Shown here piece by piece: positions 37,660 to 47,193 of a stretch of 64,000 bases of DNA (positions within the stretch are counted from its first letter, which is position 1; every line of letters begins with the position of its first letter). The translations under genes were made by a program, and so were the position numbers. The stretch spans positions 20,615 to 84,614 of the forward strand of contig CAMLPV010000012.1 in NCBI GenBank assembly GCA_946482005.1. The letters run 5' to 3'. The stretch comes from an uncultured Gilliamella sp. (lineage in GTDB: Bacteria; Pseudomonadota; Gammaproteobacteria; Enterobacterales; Orbaceae). The notes under the pieces were generated by a model. That model was not told the origin of the DNA, searched no databases, and saw nothing but the letters and a program-made list of their open reading frames with translations.

Positions 37660-39012
37660 CTATGATCTCAGTACTGCGAAAAGTTCTAATGAAATATCTG
37701 GCATTGCCCTTGGAACATAAAATTCACAACATCTAGCAAGCAACATGTTTTTTGCTGCACTATGAGACAAATCCAGAGCAAAATATTGATTCTCTAAACG
37801 TAAAGGTATAGCTGCTGGTACATGATTTAATGCTTTGATCGGAATACCTGAAAGTGCTGAATGTATAATTTGTCTAACATCATCTGGAGCCCCTGCTTTA
37901 CACAATATTGGAAATTGTGAAAGGAGTTGATGACCAGGCATACTAGAGCGAACTGAAAGATAAAAATCTGCATCCTCAACAAGGCGTGAATCATTCAACC
38001 GGCCTGTCCACAAGGTATCTTGATCATGAACCAAATCAATTTTAATGACGCGTGAAGGTAAGCTTTCTTCTAATAAATTACGCACCAACTCAAAAAGCGG
38101 AGGAAAAACCTCATTAAGTTTATCATGCTGATAACCAGGAATATCATTAACACTATTTGCTAATGAAAAAGTCAACAAAGAACCTGTAAACGCGGTTAAA
38201 GTTTGATAAAGACGTTCAGGATGAATTGTTGGATTATCACGTAAAAATTTAAGTTGAGGTTCAAATGAACTCAATGCATTAAGGAGCCAAAATAGAGAAA
38301 CATCCGCAGTTGCAAATTCAGCAATTTGTTGATTACGCTCATGGCGCATACCAAGTAAATGCTGGCGTTTTGCTTGAATTTGAATACATAAAAGATCTAG
38401 CTCTTTCAGTAATGATCCACTTTGTGTCAAAAGATTCAATACTGGGGGAATATATTGAAAATCTAAAACGAATCGACCATTAAGATCACGTTTTAAACGA
38501 GCGACTGGACAGGTTACATAATCACTATTATCTTCAAAATCAAATAAAAAGGTTAAAGCAAAACGTTCAACCGCAATTGTTTCAGAGTTTTGACCAAAAA
38601 GATCAGGTACTTCAACCCACTCTTTTCGGTAACGAAGCGGTCTTTCTAGACGTTGATTATCTTGTAAACAGTTTCCACCATTAGCATTTAATAATGGAAT
38701 TCCGATTAAAACAGTGACTTCATTAAGTTCAACTGGGATATCAGTGTTCAACATTCTTGCTTCTGGCAAATTATCAGCAATATCAGTATCAACAACTACA
38801 CCATCATTAAACCGAATGCTGATCGATTCAGCTTTAAGACGATCAATTGAAAGCGATTGTGTATCAATATTTATTTTCTCAACTCCCCATGGATTGGCTA
38901 CTAACATAGCCATTGAGTTTTGTGAGGAGTATTGCCGCCATAATTCTTGTTGTTGGAATTGCTGAGGCGTCAAGAAGACGCCTTCATTCCATAAAGGACG
39001 AAAAATTTTCAT
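37660..39012 (-). CDS. tssK: T6SS baseplate protein TssK
   Basis: TssK trimers link the baseplate wedges to the membrane complex and resemble phage receptor-binding proteins. The protein has 450 residues, the family length. Its N-terminus shows PLWNEGVFLTPQQFQQQELW, the typical W-EG-FL-PQHFQ pattern, followed by GVEKINIDTQSL and LLNALSSFEPQLKFLRDNPTIHPERLYQTL, the conserved helical segment. The C-terminal region has YFALDLSHSAAKNMLLARC. It is 37 bases from tssC and 11 from tssL. Confidence 0.96.
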   Translation of the reverse strand: MKIFRPLWNEGVFLTPQQFQQQELWRQYSSQNSMAMLVANPWGVEKINIDTQSLSIDRLKAESISIRFNDGVVVDTDIADNLPEARMLNTDIPVELNEVTVLIGIPLLNANGGNCLQDNQRLERPLRYRKEWVEVPDLFGQNSETIAVERFALTFLFDFEDNSDYVTCPVARLKRDLNGRFVLDFQYIPPVLNLLTQSGSLLKELDLLCIQIQAKRQHLLGMRHERNQQIAEFATADVSLFWLLNALSSFEPQLKFLRDNPTIHPERLYQTLTAFTGSLLTFSLANSVNDIPGYQHDKLNEVFPPLFELVRNLLEESLPSRVIKIDLVHDQDTLWTGRLNDSRLVEDADFYLSVRSSMPGHQLLSQFPILCKAGAPDDVRQIIHSALSGIPIKALNHVPAAIPLRLENQYFALDLSHSAAKNMLLARCCEFYVPRAMPDISLELFAVLRS

Positions 39013-39048
39013 TTACCCTAAGACTCCAGTTTTTTCCTATAATTGATA

Positions 39049-40581
39049 TTAATTTTTAGCTTTCGGCATTTGTGAAACCATTGATAAATTAATATCCATT
39101 CCTTCTATCTGGAAGTGAGGAACTAAGAATGTTTTAACACGGAAAAAGCCTGGATTATCTTCAATGTCTTCAACAATAACTTTTGCTTCACGTAATGGGT
39201 GCGATGCTTGAACTTCATCACTTGGATCGGTCATTTCTGTTACAAGATTACCAATCCATTTGTTAAGTTCAAGTTCAAGTGTTCTACGATCTTTAGTTGC
39301 ACCAATATTCTCACGTTGAATAACTTTAAGATAATGAGCTATACGTGACAATAAGAAAATATACGGTAAACGAGAATTAATACGACTATTTGCAGTTGCT
39401 TCTTTAGTATCGTAAAGCGCTGGTTTCTGTGTTGAATTAGCAGAAAAGAAACATGCATAATCTCTGTTTTTATAGAAAGATAATGGTATAAAACCTAAAT
39501 TAGCAAATTCAAACTCACGAGTTTCTGGAATAAGGACTTCCGTTGGAATTTTAACTTGATTACCTGTTCCTAAATCATAAAGATGAATTGGTAAATCTTC
39601 AACTAATCCACCTGCTTGTGGACCACGAATTTGAACACACCAACCATTACGGACAAAGCTTTGTGCCATATTTGCAGCAAAAGCATAAGATGCGTTAGCC
39701 CAAAGATAACGATCATGGTCAAGACCTTTCACATCTTCAATATAGTTAAAGCTACGAACCGGAACAGTCTCAGGTCCATATGGTAAACGAGCTAATACAC
39801 GAGGTAAAGTTAACCCAACATAACGTGAGTCATCAGTTTCTCGGAAACTGTTCCATTTTGTATATTCCGCACGATCAAAGTAGTTTCCAATATCTTTAAT
39901 TGCCGCTACTTCTTCCATGGTTTCTTTACCAAAGAATTTTGGTCCAGCAGAACCAACAAATGGCATATGCGCTGAAGCAGCAACCTTAGAAATATTACGT
40001 AATAAAGCAATATCTTGTGAACTACGATCAAATTCATAATTTGAAATGGTTACACCAATTGGTTCGCCACCTGGTGTATCATATTCCTGAATATAAGTGT
40101 GTCTGTAAAAACCTGATTGGGAAATTTCCGGTGCATCTTCAAAATCTTGGCGAAGATCTTCTTTAGATATATCTAGCAGTTCAATTTTTACATTTTGACG
40201 AAAATCAGTACGGTCAACTAAAAATTTTAGGCCACGCCATGTTGATTCAATTTCTTGAAAGGTTTTATCATGCATCACAGCATCAAGTTGGCGACTAATT
40301 TTTTGGTCAATTTGACTAATATGATAATCAAGTAAATGCTTATCTAACTTTTCGACTTTTTGAGATGAACCTTGTATTAACTGAAGTAGTATATTAACAG
40401 CCATCGTAACTCGTTCATCTTGTGAAGTTTCAAATAAAACTTCACTATCTTCATACTTGTCAATATCACTTACTTTTTTAATTGTATTTAAATTTATTTT
40501 ATCAAATAAAGATTGGTAAACACTTCCTGTTTCTTGTGTAACTGTCTCTACAGTAGCTTTATTCTCTTGCTTTTGTTCCAT
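39049..40581 (-). CDS. tssC: T6SS contractile sheath large subunit TssC
   Basis: TssC (VipB) co-polymerises with TssB into the contractile sheath around the Hcp tube. The 510-residue protein has the family's strongly conserved segments: ESTWRGLKFLVDRTDF, DTPGGEPIGVTISNYEF, APKFFG-like GSAGPKFFGKETMEEV, WNSFRETDDSRYVGLTLPRVLARLPYG, FVRNGWCVQIRGPQAGG and ELELNKWIGNLVTEM. The C-terminus includes FRVKTFLVPHFQIEGMDI. It lies 75 bases downstream of tssB, with an AGAGAAC-type weak ribosome site. Confidence 0.97.
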   Translation of the reverse strand: MEQKQENKATVETVTQETGSVYQSLFDKINLNTIKKVSDIDKYEDSEVLFETSQDERVTMAVNILLQLIQGSSQKVEKLDKHLLDYHISQIDQKISRQLDAVMHDKTFQEIESTWRGLKFLVDRTDFRQNVKIELLDISKEDLRQDFEDAPEISQSGFYRHTYIQEYDTPGGEPIGVTISNYEFDRSSQDIALLRNISKVAASAHMPFVGSAGPKFFGKETMEEVAAIKDIGNYFDRAEYTKWNSFRETDDSRYVGLTLPRVLARLPYGPETVPVRSFNYIEDVKGLDHDRYLWANASYAFAANMAQSFVRNGWCVQIRGPQAGGLVEDLPIHLYDLGTGNQVKIPTEVLIPETREFEFANLGFIPLSFYKNRDYACFFSANSTQKPALYDTKEATANSRINSRLPYIFLLSRIAHYLKVIQRENIGATKDRRTLELELNKWIGNLVTEMTDPSDEVQASHPLREAKVIVEDIEDNPGFFRVKTFLVPHFQIEGMDINLSMVSQMPKAKN

Positions 40582-40656
40582 TGTTGTTCTCTCGTAATAC
40601 TTATCTTTAAGACACTAAGTTATCATTATTTTTTTGAAATAGTTCTTATAAAGAAA

Positions 40657-41157
40657 CTATTTCGTACTTTCAGATACAATTGATTCTAATTCAGCGCGTA
40701 ACTCATCAGACAATTGTTCATCCTTAACGATTTTTTCAAGTTCATAACGAAATGTTGCGTTATCAAGCAAATTTGATTTTAAATCTCTTAGTAAATTACG
40801 CATTGCAAGCAAAGAACGTAACTGAGGGATTTTCTTAGCGACTTGTTCTGGAGAGAAATCATTCATTGATTCAAAAGAAATATTTACATTGACATCACTA
40901 CCATCATCAGCAAGCGTATTAGGAACGGTAAGTGCTGCTTCAGGTTTAAAGTCTTTTAATACTGCATCAAAATTATTCTTGTTGATAGACACTTTTTCTT
41001 TTTCTGAAAGAGTACGTTTATCTTTACCACGACCATAATCACCAACAGATAAAATTTTTAACGGTAATTCAACTTTCTTTTTAGCTCCACCAGTATGAAG
41101 ATCTAGTTGAATATTAACACGTGCAGAAGGTACTTCATTTTGATAACTATTAGACAT
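40657..41157 (-). CDS. tssB: T6SS contractile sheath small subunit TssB
   Basis: TssB (VipA) is the small sheath subunit. The 166-residue protein has the canonical N-terminal ARVNIQLDLHTGGAKKKVELPLKILSVGDY, NFDAVLKDFKPE and FESMNDFSPEQVAKKIPQLRSLLAMRNLLRDLKSNL. Its C-terminal helix carries the ClpV-interacting region in other species. It is the first gene of the cluster, so the main T6SS promoter must lie in the 985-base region upstream. An AAGGAATTAAA ribosome site precedes the ATG. Confidence 0.97.
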   Translation of the reverse strand: MSNSYQNEVPSARVNIQLDLHTGGAKKKVELPLKILSVGDYGRGKDKRTLSEKEKVSINKNNFDAVLKDFKPEAALTVPNTLADDGSDVNVNISFESMNDFSPEQVAKKIPQLRSLLAMRNLLRDLKSNLLDNATFRYELEKIVKDEQLSDELRAELESIVSESTK

Positions 41158-41227
41158 TTTAATTCCTTAATTTCCCTATTTTTTTAATCTTAGAGGCGAG
41201 ATCAATTATTGATTCGTTTCTGGGTGG

Positions 41228-41255
41228 AATTTACACTAATTAAAATCAATTTACA
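41228..41255. promoter_or_regulatory. Direct repeats upstream of tssB
   Basis: Two copies of TGTAAATT (read on the minus strand) start 20 bases apart, about two helical turns, 71-98 bases upstream of the tssB start. The arrangement is what a regulator binding one face of the helix would use. Given the base composition it could be chance. Confidence 0.35.
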
Positions 41256-41969
41256 ACCTTCATTAATAATTTTATTTAATTTTTCTTTAAAAAAAAAATT
41301 CTTATATCCTTTAAATAAAATTAGAAATTAAGGAACTTACTGTAAATATTAAGTTTTTTTTTGGTAAATTATAAAAAAATTTATTTGTTAATAAATAATT
41401 TTCGCATGATAAAAATTCAACCAAACATTCAATTAAAAATTTTATTGTTTAAAAAATAAACTGTTTTTAAAATAACTTATTAAGTTGTATATATTTTTTT
41501 GATAAAGATAAAATTTTTAACGATAAGTTAAATAATTATAAAAGCTTATTAGCAATATTACTTTCATTTTTTAGATTTATTTATTTTGACTATTGAAAAC
41601 CTTTTCAGTTTGAATACTACTTTTAGAAAAAGTAGTTTTACTGTGCGCTGAATGATTAATATTTATCCAATAATTTGTTAAGGTAGACCATACTATAATT
41701 TTAACTATCTTATATATAACAAATATAAAATGTAATCATTACCATTTTCTTAAAAAGATGGGATTACATTTATTTTCATATAAATTGAATAGATATTGTA
41801 AATAAATAGAGTTTTTATATTGTTTAATAATCAATATTTTCAGGCATGCTTTTCTATAATATCTATCATTCATATAGATGGAACAAACTACTTTTAATTC
41901 AAATTTTATATACAATAAGTTATTTTTAAAAAATAAATTGTTCAATTTTACAAATTTTAGAAAAAAAGT

Positions 41970-42008
41970 TTGACTTTCATTTATTAAGTGATAATAATTC
42001 TCATTAAC
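41970..42008 (+). promoter_or_regulatory. sit operon promoter with overlapping Fur-box-like operator
   Basis: TTGACT (41970-41975) and TAATAA (41992-41997) are 16 bases apart. The 19-base stretch GATAATAATTCTCATTAAC (41990-42008) matches the E. coli Fur consensus GATAATGATAATCATTATC at 15 of 19 positions and covers the -10 box, a repression geometry. It sits 135 bases before sitA. MntR or Zur could also bind such a site. Confidence 0.65.
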
Positions 42009-42142
42009 ATTTAAAGTAATAAAATTTTAACACCCAAAAGAATTATCAGTAAAACGGATTTTACTTTTTTAAATCACCAAACTCTCACTGATTTTCTATA
42101 ATTTGCTTCAATTTGATTATATATTAAACAAAGGAGTCGCTA

Positions 42143-43060
42143 ATGAAGTTTAATTATTTTAAACGGCGCAAAACCCTACTATCGGTAATACTATCATCTT
42201 TGCTCGTTCTTACAGGTATGTCCGAGTCATCAGCAGCAGAAAAAAAATTTAAAGTTGTTACCACATTTACCGTTATCCAAGATATTGCCCAAAACGTTGC
42301 CGGAGATGCTGCAACTGTTGAATCAATTACTAAAGTAGGTGCCGAAATACACGAATATGATCCGACTCCTCAAGATATTACTAAAGCGCTTTCAGCCGAT
42401 CTAGTTTTATGGAATGGACTTAATTTGGAACTTTGGTTTAAACGTTTTTTTGAAGATATTAAAGATGTTCCATCTGTTATAGTGACAGAAGGCATCGAAC
42501 CAATGCCAATCCAAGAAGGTAGTTATAAAGGGAATCCAAATCCTCATGCATGGATGTCCCCGACACTTGCTTTAACTTATATTGAGAACATTCGTGCAGC
42601 CTTTGTTAAGTATGATCCTAAAAATGCCACTATTTATAATAAAAATGCGCAGGATTATGTTGCTAAAATCAAAGCTCTTGATGCCCCACTGCGTGAGCGT
42701 TTGGCTAAAATTCCAGAAGCACAACGTTGGTTAGTGACAAGTGAGGGTGCATTCAGCTATCTAGCTCGTGATTATAATTTAAAAGAAGCCTACTTATGGC
42801 CAATCAATGCTGAACAACAAGGTACACCAAAGCAAGTTAAAAATCTTATTGATTTAGTTAGAGCGAATAAAATTCCTGTTGTGTTTAGTGAAAGTACAAT
42901 TTCTGATAAACCTGCAAAGCAAGTTAGCAAAGAAACGGGTGCTAAATACGGTGGTGTGCTTTATGTTGATTCGCTTTCAACAAAAGACGGTCCTGTTCCA
43001 ACCTATATCGATCTTTTAAACGTCACGGTTGAAACCATAGCTAAAGGATTTGAGAAATAA
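42143..43060 (+). CDS. sitA: Periplasmic metal-binding protein SitA (Mn2+/Fe2+ ABC importer)
   Basis: SitA is the cluster A-I solute-binding protein that delivers Mn2+ or Fe2+ to the SitBCD transporter. The 305-residue protein has a signal peptide (residues 1-32, cleavage near ESSAA-EKK). Its metal ligands are all in place: His in [11 protein letters not shown], His in [10 protein letters not shown], Glu in [10 protein letters not shown] and Asp in LYVDSLS. The Glu/Asp pair with two His points to Mn/Fe rather than Zn, since there is no His-rich loop. AAGGAG precedes the ATG. Its stop overlaps the sitB start (TAATG). Confidence 0.95.
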   Translation: MKFNYFKRRKTLLSVILSSLLVLTGMSESSAAEKKFKVVTTFTVIQDIAQNVAGDAATVESITKVGAEIHEYDPTPQDITKALSADLVLWNGLNLELWFKRFFEDIKDVPSVIVTEGIEPMPIQEGSYKGNPNPHAWMSPTLALTYIENIRAAFVKYDPKNATIYNKNAQDYVAKIKALDAPLRERLAKIPEAQRWLVTSEGAFSYLARDYNLKEAYLWPINAEQQGTPKQVKNLIDLVRANKIPVVFSESTISDKPAKQVSKETGAKYGGVLYVDSLSTKDGPVPTYIDLLNVTVETIAKGFEK

Positions 43061-43950
43061 TGACACAAATATGCTTAAATGTTAATGATATCACGGTAAC
43101 ATACAATAATGGTCATACTGCAATTCATGATGCTAGTTTTCGCCTTAATGGCGGTACGATTTGTGCGCTTGTTGGAGTGAATGGTAGTGGAAAATCCACT
43201 TTGTTTAAAAGTATTATGGGTATGATTCGTCCAACCCGTGGGCAAGTAACATTTAATGATATTTCAGTTGCTCAAGCATTAAAGCAAAACATCATAGCTT
43301 ATGTACCACAAACGGAAGAGGTTGATTGGGATTTTCCTGTTTTAGTATCAGACGTCGTTATGATGGGGCGTTATGGTCATATGTCGTTTTTTCGTATCCC
43401 AAGTAAAGAAGATAAAAAACAAGTTGATATTGCACTTGAACGCGTAAATATGCTGGATTTTAAGCATCGCCAAATAGGTGAGTTATCAGGAGGGCAAAAA
43501 AAACGTGTTTTTTTAGCTAGAGCTTTAGCGCAGCAAGGTAAAGTATTGTTACTAGATGAACCCTTTACAGGAGTTGATGTAAAAACTGAAAATGCCATTA
43601 TTGATTTATTAAAAGCACTGCGAAAAGAAAATCATCTTATTTTAGTTTCTACCCATAATTTAGGTAGTGTGCCAGAATTTTGTGACCAAGTCGTATTAAT
43701 TAATCAAACAGTATTAGCTTTTGGACCAACCGAAACTACCTTTACCCCTCAAAATTTGATGACGACCTTTGGTGGTGCATTGCGCTATCTGAGTTTGTCT
43801 GGCGAAAAATTACATCAAGACGAAGATCCCCGTAAAGTATCGATCTTAACTGACGATGAACGTGCGGCTATTTTTTATGGTGAAGGTAAAGATGATTCGC
43901 CACACCAAGATTTGTTGGTTGATGCCCAGTCAAGTCAACCAAAAGGATGA
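43060..43950 (+). CDS. sitB: Metal ABC importer ATPase SitB
   Basis: SitB powers the SitABCD importer. The 296-residue ATPase has Walker [11 protein letters not shown]-loop [11 protein letters not shown], signature [17 protein letters not shown], Walker [13 protein letters not shown] and H-loop VSTHN. The [11 protein letters not shown] stretch is characteristic of the Mn/Fe/Zn importer subfamily. Its ATG overlaps the sitA stop by one base, and its own end overlaps sitC by four, so the operon is tightly coupled. The C-terminal extension past GALRYLSL is about 50 residues, as in SitB/YfeB proteins. Confidence 0.95.
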   Translation: MTQICLNVNDITVTYNNGHTAIHDASFRLNGGTICALVGVNGSGKSTLFKSIMGMIRPTRGQVTFNDISVAQALKQNIIAYVPQTEEVDWDFPVLVSDVVMMGRYGHMSFFRIPSKEDKKQVDIALERVNMLDFKHRQIGELSGGQKKRVFLARALAQQGKVLLLDEPFTGVDVKTENAIIDLLKALRKENHLILVSTHNLGSVPEFCDQVVLINQTVLAFGPTETTFTPQNLMTTFGGALRYLSLSGEKLHQDEDPRKVSILTDDERAAIFYGEGKDDSPHQDLLVDAQSSQPKG

Positions 43951-44822
43951 CAATAATGGAATTCTTACTTGAGCCATTTACCTATAATTTTATGCTGAAA
44001 GCTATTTGGGTGAGTAGCATTGTTGGCGCTGTTTGTGCTTTTTTATCAGCCTTTCTAATGTTGAAGGGGTGGTCATTAATGGGGGATGCATTGTCACATT
44101 CGGTTGTCCCAGGAGTAGCTGGGGCTTATGCGCTTGGTTTACCTTATTCGGTCGGAGCTTTTTTTACGGGATTACTTGCAGCGTTATCCATAACTATCAT
44201 TCGTGCCATTACACGCTTAAAAGAAGATGCCATAATCGGTTTTATTTTCTCGACTTTTTTTGCAATTGGATTATTAATTATTTCGCTAAATCCCACCTCT
44301 GTTAATGCGCAAACTATTATTTTTGGGAATATTTTAGGCATTGATGATAGTGATATGTGGCAGGTACAAATCATTATTTTGGTTTCTTTGGTTTTGTTAC
44401 TCCTTTTTTGGAAAGATCTGTTAGTCGTATTTTTTGATGAAATCCACGCACGATCAATTGGTCTAAAGCCTTTGCATTTAAAAATTCTTTTTTTCACTAT
44501 TTTGAGCGCTTGTACTGTCGCAGCTCTACAAACAGTTGGTGCTATTTTGGTTATTGCTATGGTTGTCACTCCCGGAGCAACCGCTTATTTGCTAACAAAT
44601 CGATTTTCAAGGCTGTTAATTATTTCCGTGGTAATTGGCGCATCAACCAGTGCGATTGGTGCTTGGTTTAGTTACTTTTTAAATGGTGAAACTGGTGGCG
44701 TTATTGTTACGCTGCAAACATTGATTTTTATTGTGGTCTTTTTGTTTGCACCAAAACAAGGTTTAATCTCAAACCGTTTACGAATTAGACAAAGCCGATT
44801 AAATAACGGGGCAAATATATGA
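43947..44822 (+). CDS. sitC: Metal ABC importer permease SitC
   Basis: SitC is one of two paralogous ABC-3 family inner-membrane permeases. The 291-residue protein shows eight to nine hydrophobic helices, with [23 protein letters not shown] near residues 38-60 and [21 protein letters not shown], both ABC-3 signatures, then [20 protein letters not shown]. It has an overlap of four bases with sitB and with sitD. The presence of two different permease genes distinguishes Sit/Yfe operons from three-gene Mnt or Znu systems. Confidence 0.94.
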   Translation: MTIMEFLLEPFTYNFMLKAIWVSSIVGAVCAFLSAFLMLKGWSLMGDALSHSVVPGVAGAYALGLPYSVGAFFTGLLAALSITIIRAITRLKEDAIIGFIFSTFFAIGLLIISLNPTSVNAQTIIFGNILGIDDSDMWQVQIIILVSLVLLLLFWKDLLVVFFDEIHARSIGLKPLHLKILFFTILSACTVAALQTVGAILVIAMVVTPGATAYLLTNRFSRLLIISVVIGASTSAIGAWFSYFLNGETGGVIVTLQTLIFIVVFLFAPKQGLISNRLRIRQSRLNNGANI

Positions 44823-45655
44823 CAGATTTATTGGAATATCTTTATTATCCTTTTACTCTGCCTCTTATGCAACGTGCCATTATTGCGGCACTAGCCACAG
44901 GTATTGTTTGCGCTCTCCTATCATGCTTTTTAGTGTTAAAAGGCTGGTCATTGATGGGAGATGCCATATCACATGCAGTATTACCGGGCATTGTACTTGC
45001 TTATTTAGCAGGGATTCCGATTATCATAGGTGCATTTGCCTCAGGATTATTGTGCTCGGTTGCCACGGGTTATATTAAAGAAAATAGCCGTATAAAAGAA
45101 GATACAGTAATGGGAATTGTGTTTTCGGGAATGTTTGCGTTTGGTTTAGTACTGTTTTCAAAAGTAGATACATCACAACATCTAAATCATATCCTATTTG
45201 GTAGCGTGCTGGGCACGAGTTATGCTGAGTTAGAACAGATTATGTTAATTGCAGGGATAGTATCAGCAATAGTAATCATCAAGCGTCGTGATTTACTGTT
45301 ATATTGTTTCGATCCAGTTCAAGCCAAAGTTGTAGGTTTACCAGTAAAATTATTACATTATGGATTACTTTGTGTTTTAGCTTTAACTATCGTCAGCTCT
45401 TTAAAAACAGCTGGCGTGATTTTAGTTATTGCGATGCTGATAGCTCCAGGCATTATTGCATTTTCGTTAACTAAACGTTTTGAAAAGATGCTATTAATAG
45501 CAGTAATTGTTTCGATGTTATCAACGGTTGTCGGAACACTAATTAGCTTCTATTTAGATGCTTCGACCAGTGCAAGTATTGTCATTTTACAAGCCGCTAT
45601 CTTTTTAGGCGTGCAGATTTACCAATTTATAGTAAGGAAAAGTGTAAGGAATTAA
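44819..45655 (+). CDS. sitD: Metal ABC importer permease SitD
   Basis: SitD is the second ABC-3 permease. The 278-residue protein is clearly paralogous to Sit[45 protein letters not shown] and AGVILVIAMLIAPGIIAFSLT recur at matching positions. It starts in a four-base overlap with sitC (ATGA). It is the last gene of the operon, followed 17 bases later by a strong hairpin shared with dnaB, which is convergent. The likely substrate is Mn2+ and/or Fe2+, inferred from SitA and the Fur-like operator. Confidence 0.94.
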   Translation: MTDLLEYLYYPFTLPLMQRAIIAALATGIVCALLSCFLVLKGWSLMGDAISHAVLPGIVLAYLAGIPIIIGAFASGLLCSVATGYIKENSRIKEDTVMGIVFSGMFAFGLVLFSKVDTSQHLNHILFGSVLGTSYAELEQIMLIAGIVSAIVIIKRRDLLLYCFDPVQAKVVGLPVKLLHYGLLCVLALTIVSSLKTAGVILVIAMLIAPGIIAFSLTKRFEKMLLIAVIVSMLSTVVGTLISFYLDASTSASIVILQAAIFLGVQIYQFIVRKSVRN

Positions 45656-45672
45656 TGAGAAATGTTAGGTAT

Positions 45673-45700
45673 AAGCGTGAGTATAAATCTACTCACGCTT
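45673..45700. terminator. Bidirectional terminator between sitD and dnaB
   Basis: AAGCGTGAGTA ... TACTCACGCTT forms a perfect 11-bp stem with a six-base loop between two convergent genes, followed by AATATTTT on the plus strand. Confidence 0.8.
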
Positions 45701-45723
45701 AATATTTTCGGTGATTGGCTAAA

Positions 45724-47157
45724 TTATTCATCATCCATATATTTGCTGGCATCGGCATAATTATCAAATCGGGAAAAGTGGCCTTGGAATTTTAAGCGAA
45801 CTTTACCAATTGGACCGTTTCTCTGTTTACCTAATATAATTTCAGCAATCCCTTTATGTTCAGATGCCTCATTATAAACTTCATCACGATAAATAAACAT
45901 AATGACGTCAGCATCTTGTTCAATAGAGCCCGATTCACGTAAATCTGAATTCACTGGACGTTTATCCGCTCGTTGTTCTAAACTACGGTTTAGCTGTGAT
46001 AGAGCTACTACCGGAATTTGTAACTCTTTTGCTAACGCTTTTAATGAACGTGAAATTTCGGCAATTTCGAGAGTTCGGTTTTCAGAAATATTTGGCACAC
46101 GCATCAACTGTAAGTAATCAACCATGATCATACTTAAACCTTTATGTTCACGATAAATACGTCTAGCCCGTGATCGCAGTTCCATTGGCGTTAAACCTGC
46201 AGAATCATCAATATAAATATTTTTCTTTTCAAGTAATAATCCCATCGTACTGGAAATTCTTGCCCAATCATCGTCTTGCAATTGTCCTGTTCGAATGCGT
46301 GTTTGATCAACACGCGATAACGAGGCAAGCATACGCATCATAATTTGCTCTGATGGCATCTCTAAACTAAATATTAGTACGGGTTTTTCTTGCGTCATTG
46401 CTGCGTTTTCACATAAATTCATTGCAAATGTGGTTTTACCCATTGATGGTCTTGCAGCAATAATAATTAAATCTGAACGTTGTAAACCAGCCGTTTTTTT
46501 ATCTAAATCAATATAACCCGTTGAAACGCCCGTCACCCCGTCATGTGGACGTTGGAACAGTTCTTCAATTTTAGCAACCGTTGCTTCAAGCACTTCAGTG
46601 ATACTTTTTGGACCTTCGCCCTGTTTGGTTCGACTTTCAGCAATTTGAAAGATTTTACTTTCTGCTAAATCTAATATTTCGTTACTATCTCGACCTTCTG
46701 TGGCATAACAGTTATCAGCGATTTCATTTGAAGCGCTAATTAATTCACGCAAAATTGCCTGCTGTCGAATAATCTCACTATAAGCAACCACATTAATCGC
46801 ACTTGGCGTGTTTTTAGAAAGCTCAGCTAAGTATGCAAATCCCCCCACATCCGTTAATAGATCTTTGCTCTCTAAACTTTCCGATAAAGTGATTAAATCA
46901 ATCGGTGTACCTTTGCTAATCAGCGAATGCATTTCTGAAAAAATCAGCTGATGATGGCGCGAATAAAAATCACGATCCAAAATCATTTCAGCAACGGTAT
47001 CCCAACGTTGATTATCAAGCATCAAACTACCAAGTACAGCTTGTTCTGCCTCAATTGAATGCGGAGGCATCTTGATATTATGTAGATTTGATTTTTTCGA
47101 CTCTTGATTTCTAGAATCTCTGTTTAAGCTTGTTTCATCTGTATTCATTACGTTCAT
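45724..47157 (-). CDS. dnaB: Replicative DNA helicase DnaB
   Basis: DnaB is the hexameric 5'-3' helicase at the replication fork. At 477 residues it matches E. coli (471). Visible: the N-terminal domain with PPHSIEAEQAVLGSLMLDN, then the RecA-like motor with Walker A ARPSMGKTTFAMNLCENA, SLEMPSEQIMMRMLAS, the Walker B region MIMVDYLQLM, LSQLNRSLEQRADKRP and SDLRESGSIEQDADVIMFIYRDE. No intein is present. The N-terminal 30 residues before PPHSIE are polar. The ribosome site is weak, so the second Met (residue 4) is an alternative start. It lies 36 bases from truA, and its 3' end shares a terminator with sitD. Confidence 0.97.
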   Translation of the reverse strand: MNVMNTDETSLNRDSRNQESKKSNLHNIKMPPHSIEAEQAVLGSLMLDNQRWDTVAEMILDRDFYSRHHQLIFSEMHSLISKGTPIDLITLSESLESKDLLTDVGGFAYLAELSKNTPSAINVVAYSEIIRQQAILRELISASNEIADNCYATEGRDSNEILDLAESKIFQIAESRTKQGEGPKSITEVLEATVAKIEELFQRPHDGVTGVSTGYIDLDKKTAGLQRSDLIIIAARPSMGKTTFAMNLCENAAMTQEKPVLIFSLEMPSEQIMMRMLASLSRVDQTRIRTGQLQDDDWARISSTMGLLLEKKNIYIDDSAGLTPMELRSRARRIYREHKGLSMIMVDYLQLMRVPNISENRTLEIAEISRSLKALAKELQIPVVALSQLNRSLEQRADKRPVNSDLRESGSIEQDADVIMFIYRDEVYNEASEHKGIAEIILGKQRNGPIGKVRLKFQGHFSRFDNYADASKYMDDE

Positions 47158-47193
47158 CTTTTTTTAAACTAATTTATCGTTAAGCTTATTCAC

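Larger units (their letters stand above)
41158..42142. other. Long divergent region between the T6SS cluster and the sit operon
   Basis: 985 bases, extremely AT-rich. Near the left end, within 100 bases of tssB, lie two direct repeats of AATTTACA exactly 20 bases apart (41228-41235 and 41248-41255). A 9-bp hairpin ACTACTTTT-AGA-AAAAGTAGT spans 41616-41636. Near the right end is the sit promoter with its Fur-box-like site. A minus-strand frame at 41739-41945 has no ribosome site and an extreme Lys/Asn/Ile/Tyr composition; I do not call it. Otherwise nothing is visible. Confidence 0.6.

Noticed and set aside
41739..41945. 68-residue minus-strand frame in the long T6SS-sit intergenic region
   Set aside because: No ribosome site, composition dominated by Lys, Asn, Ile, Tyr and Leu as expected of translated AT-rich spacer, and no recognisable motif.
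44033..44569. Overlapping frames on both strands within sitC
   Set aside because: The sitC frame carries full ABC-3 permease motifs and operon overlaps; the other frames have none.
42143..45655. Possibility that the importer is a zinc ZnuABC system
   Set aside because: Two different permease genes and a binding protein with His/His/Glu/Asp ligands and no His-rich loop fit Sit/Yfe Mn/Fe importers instead.
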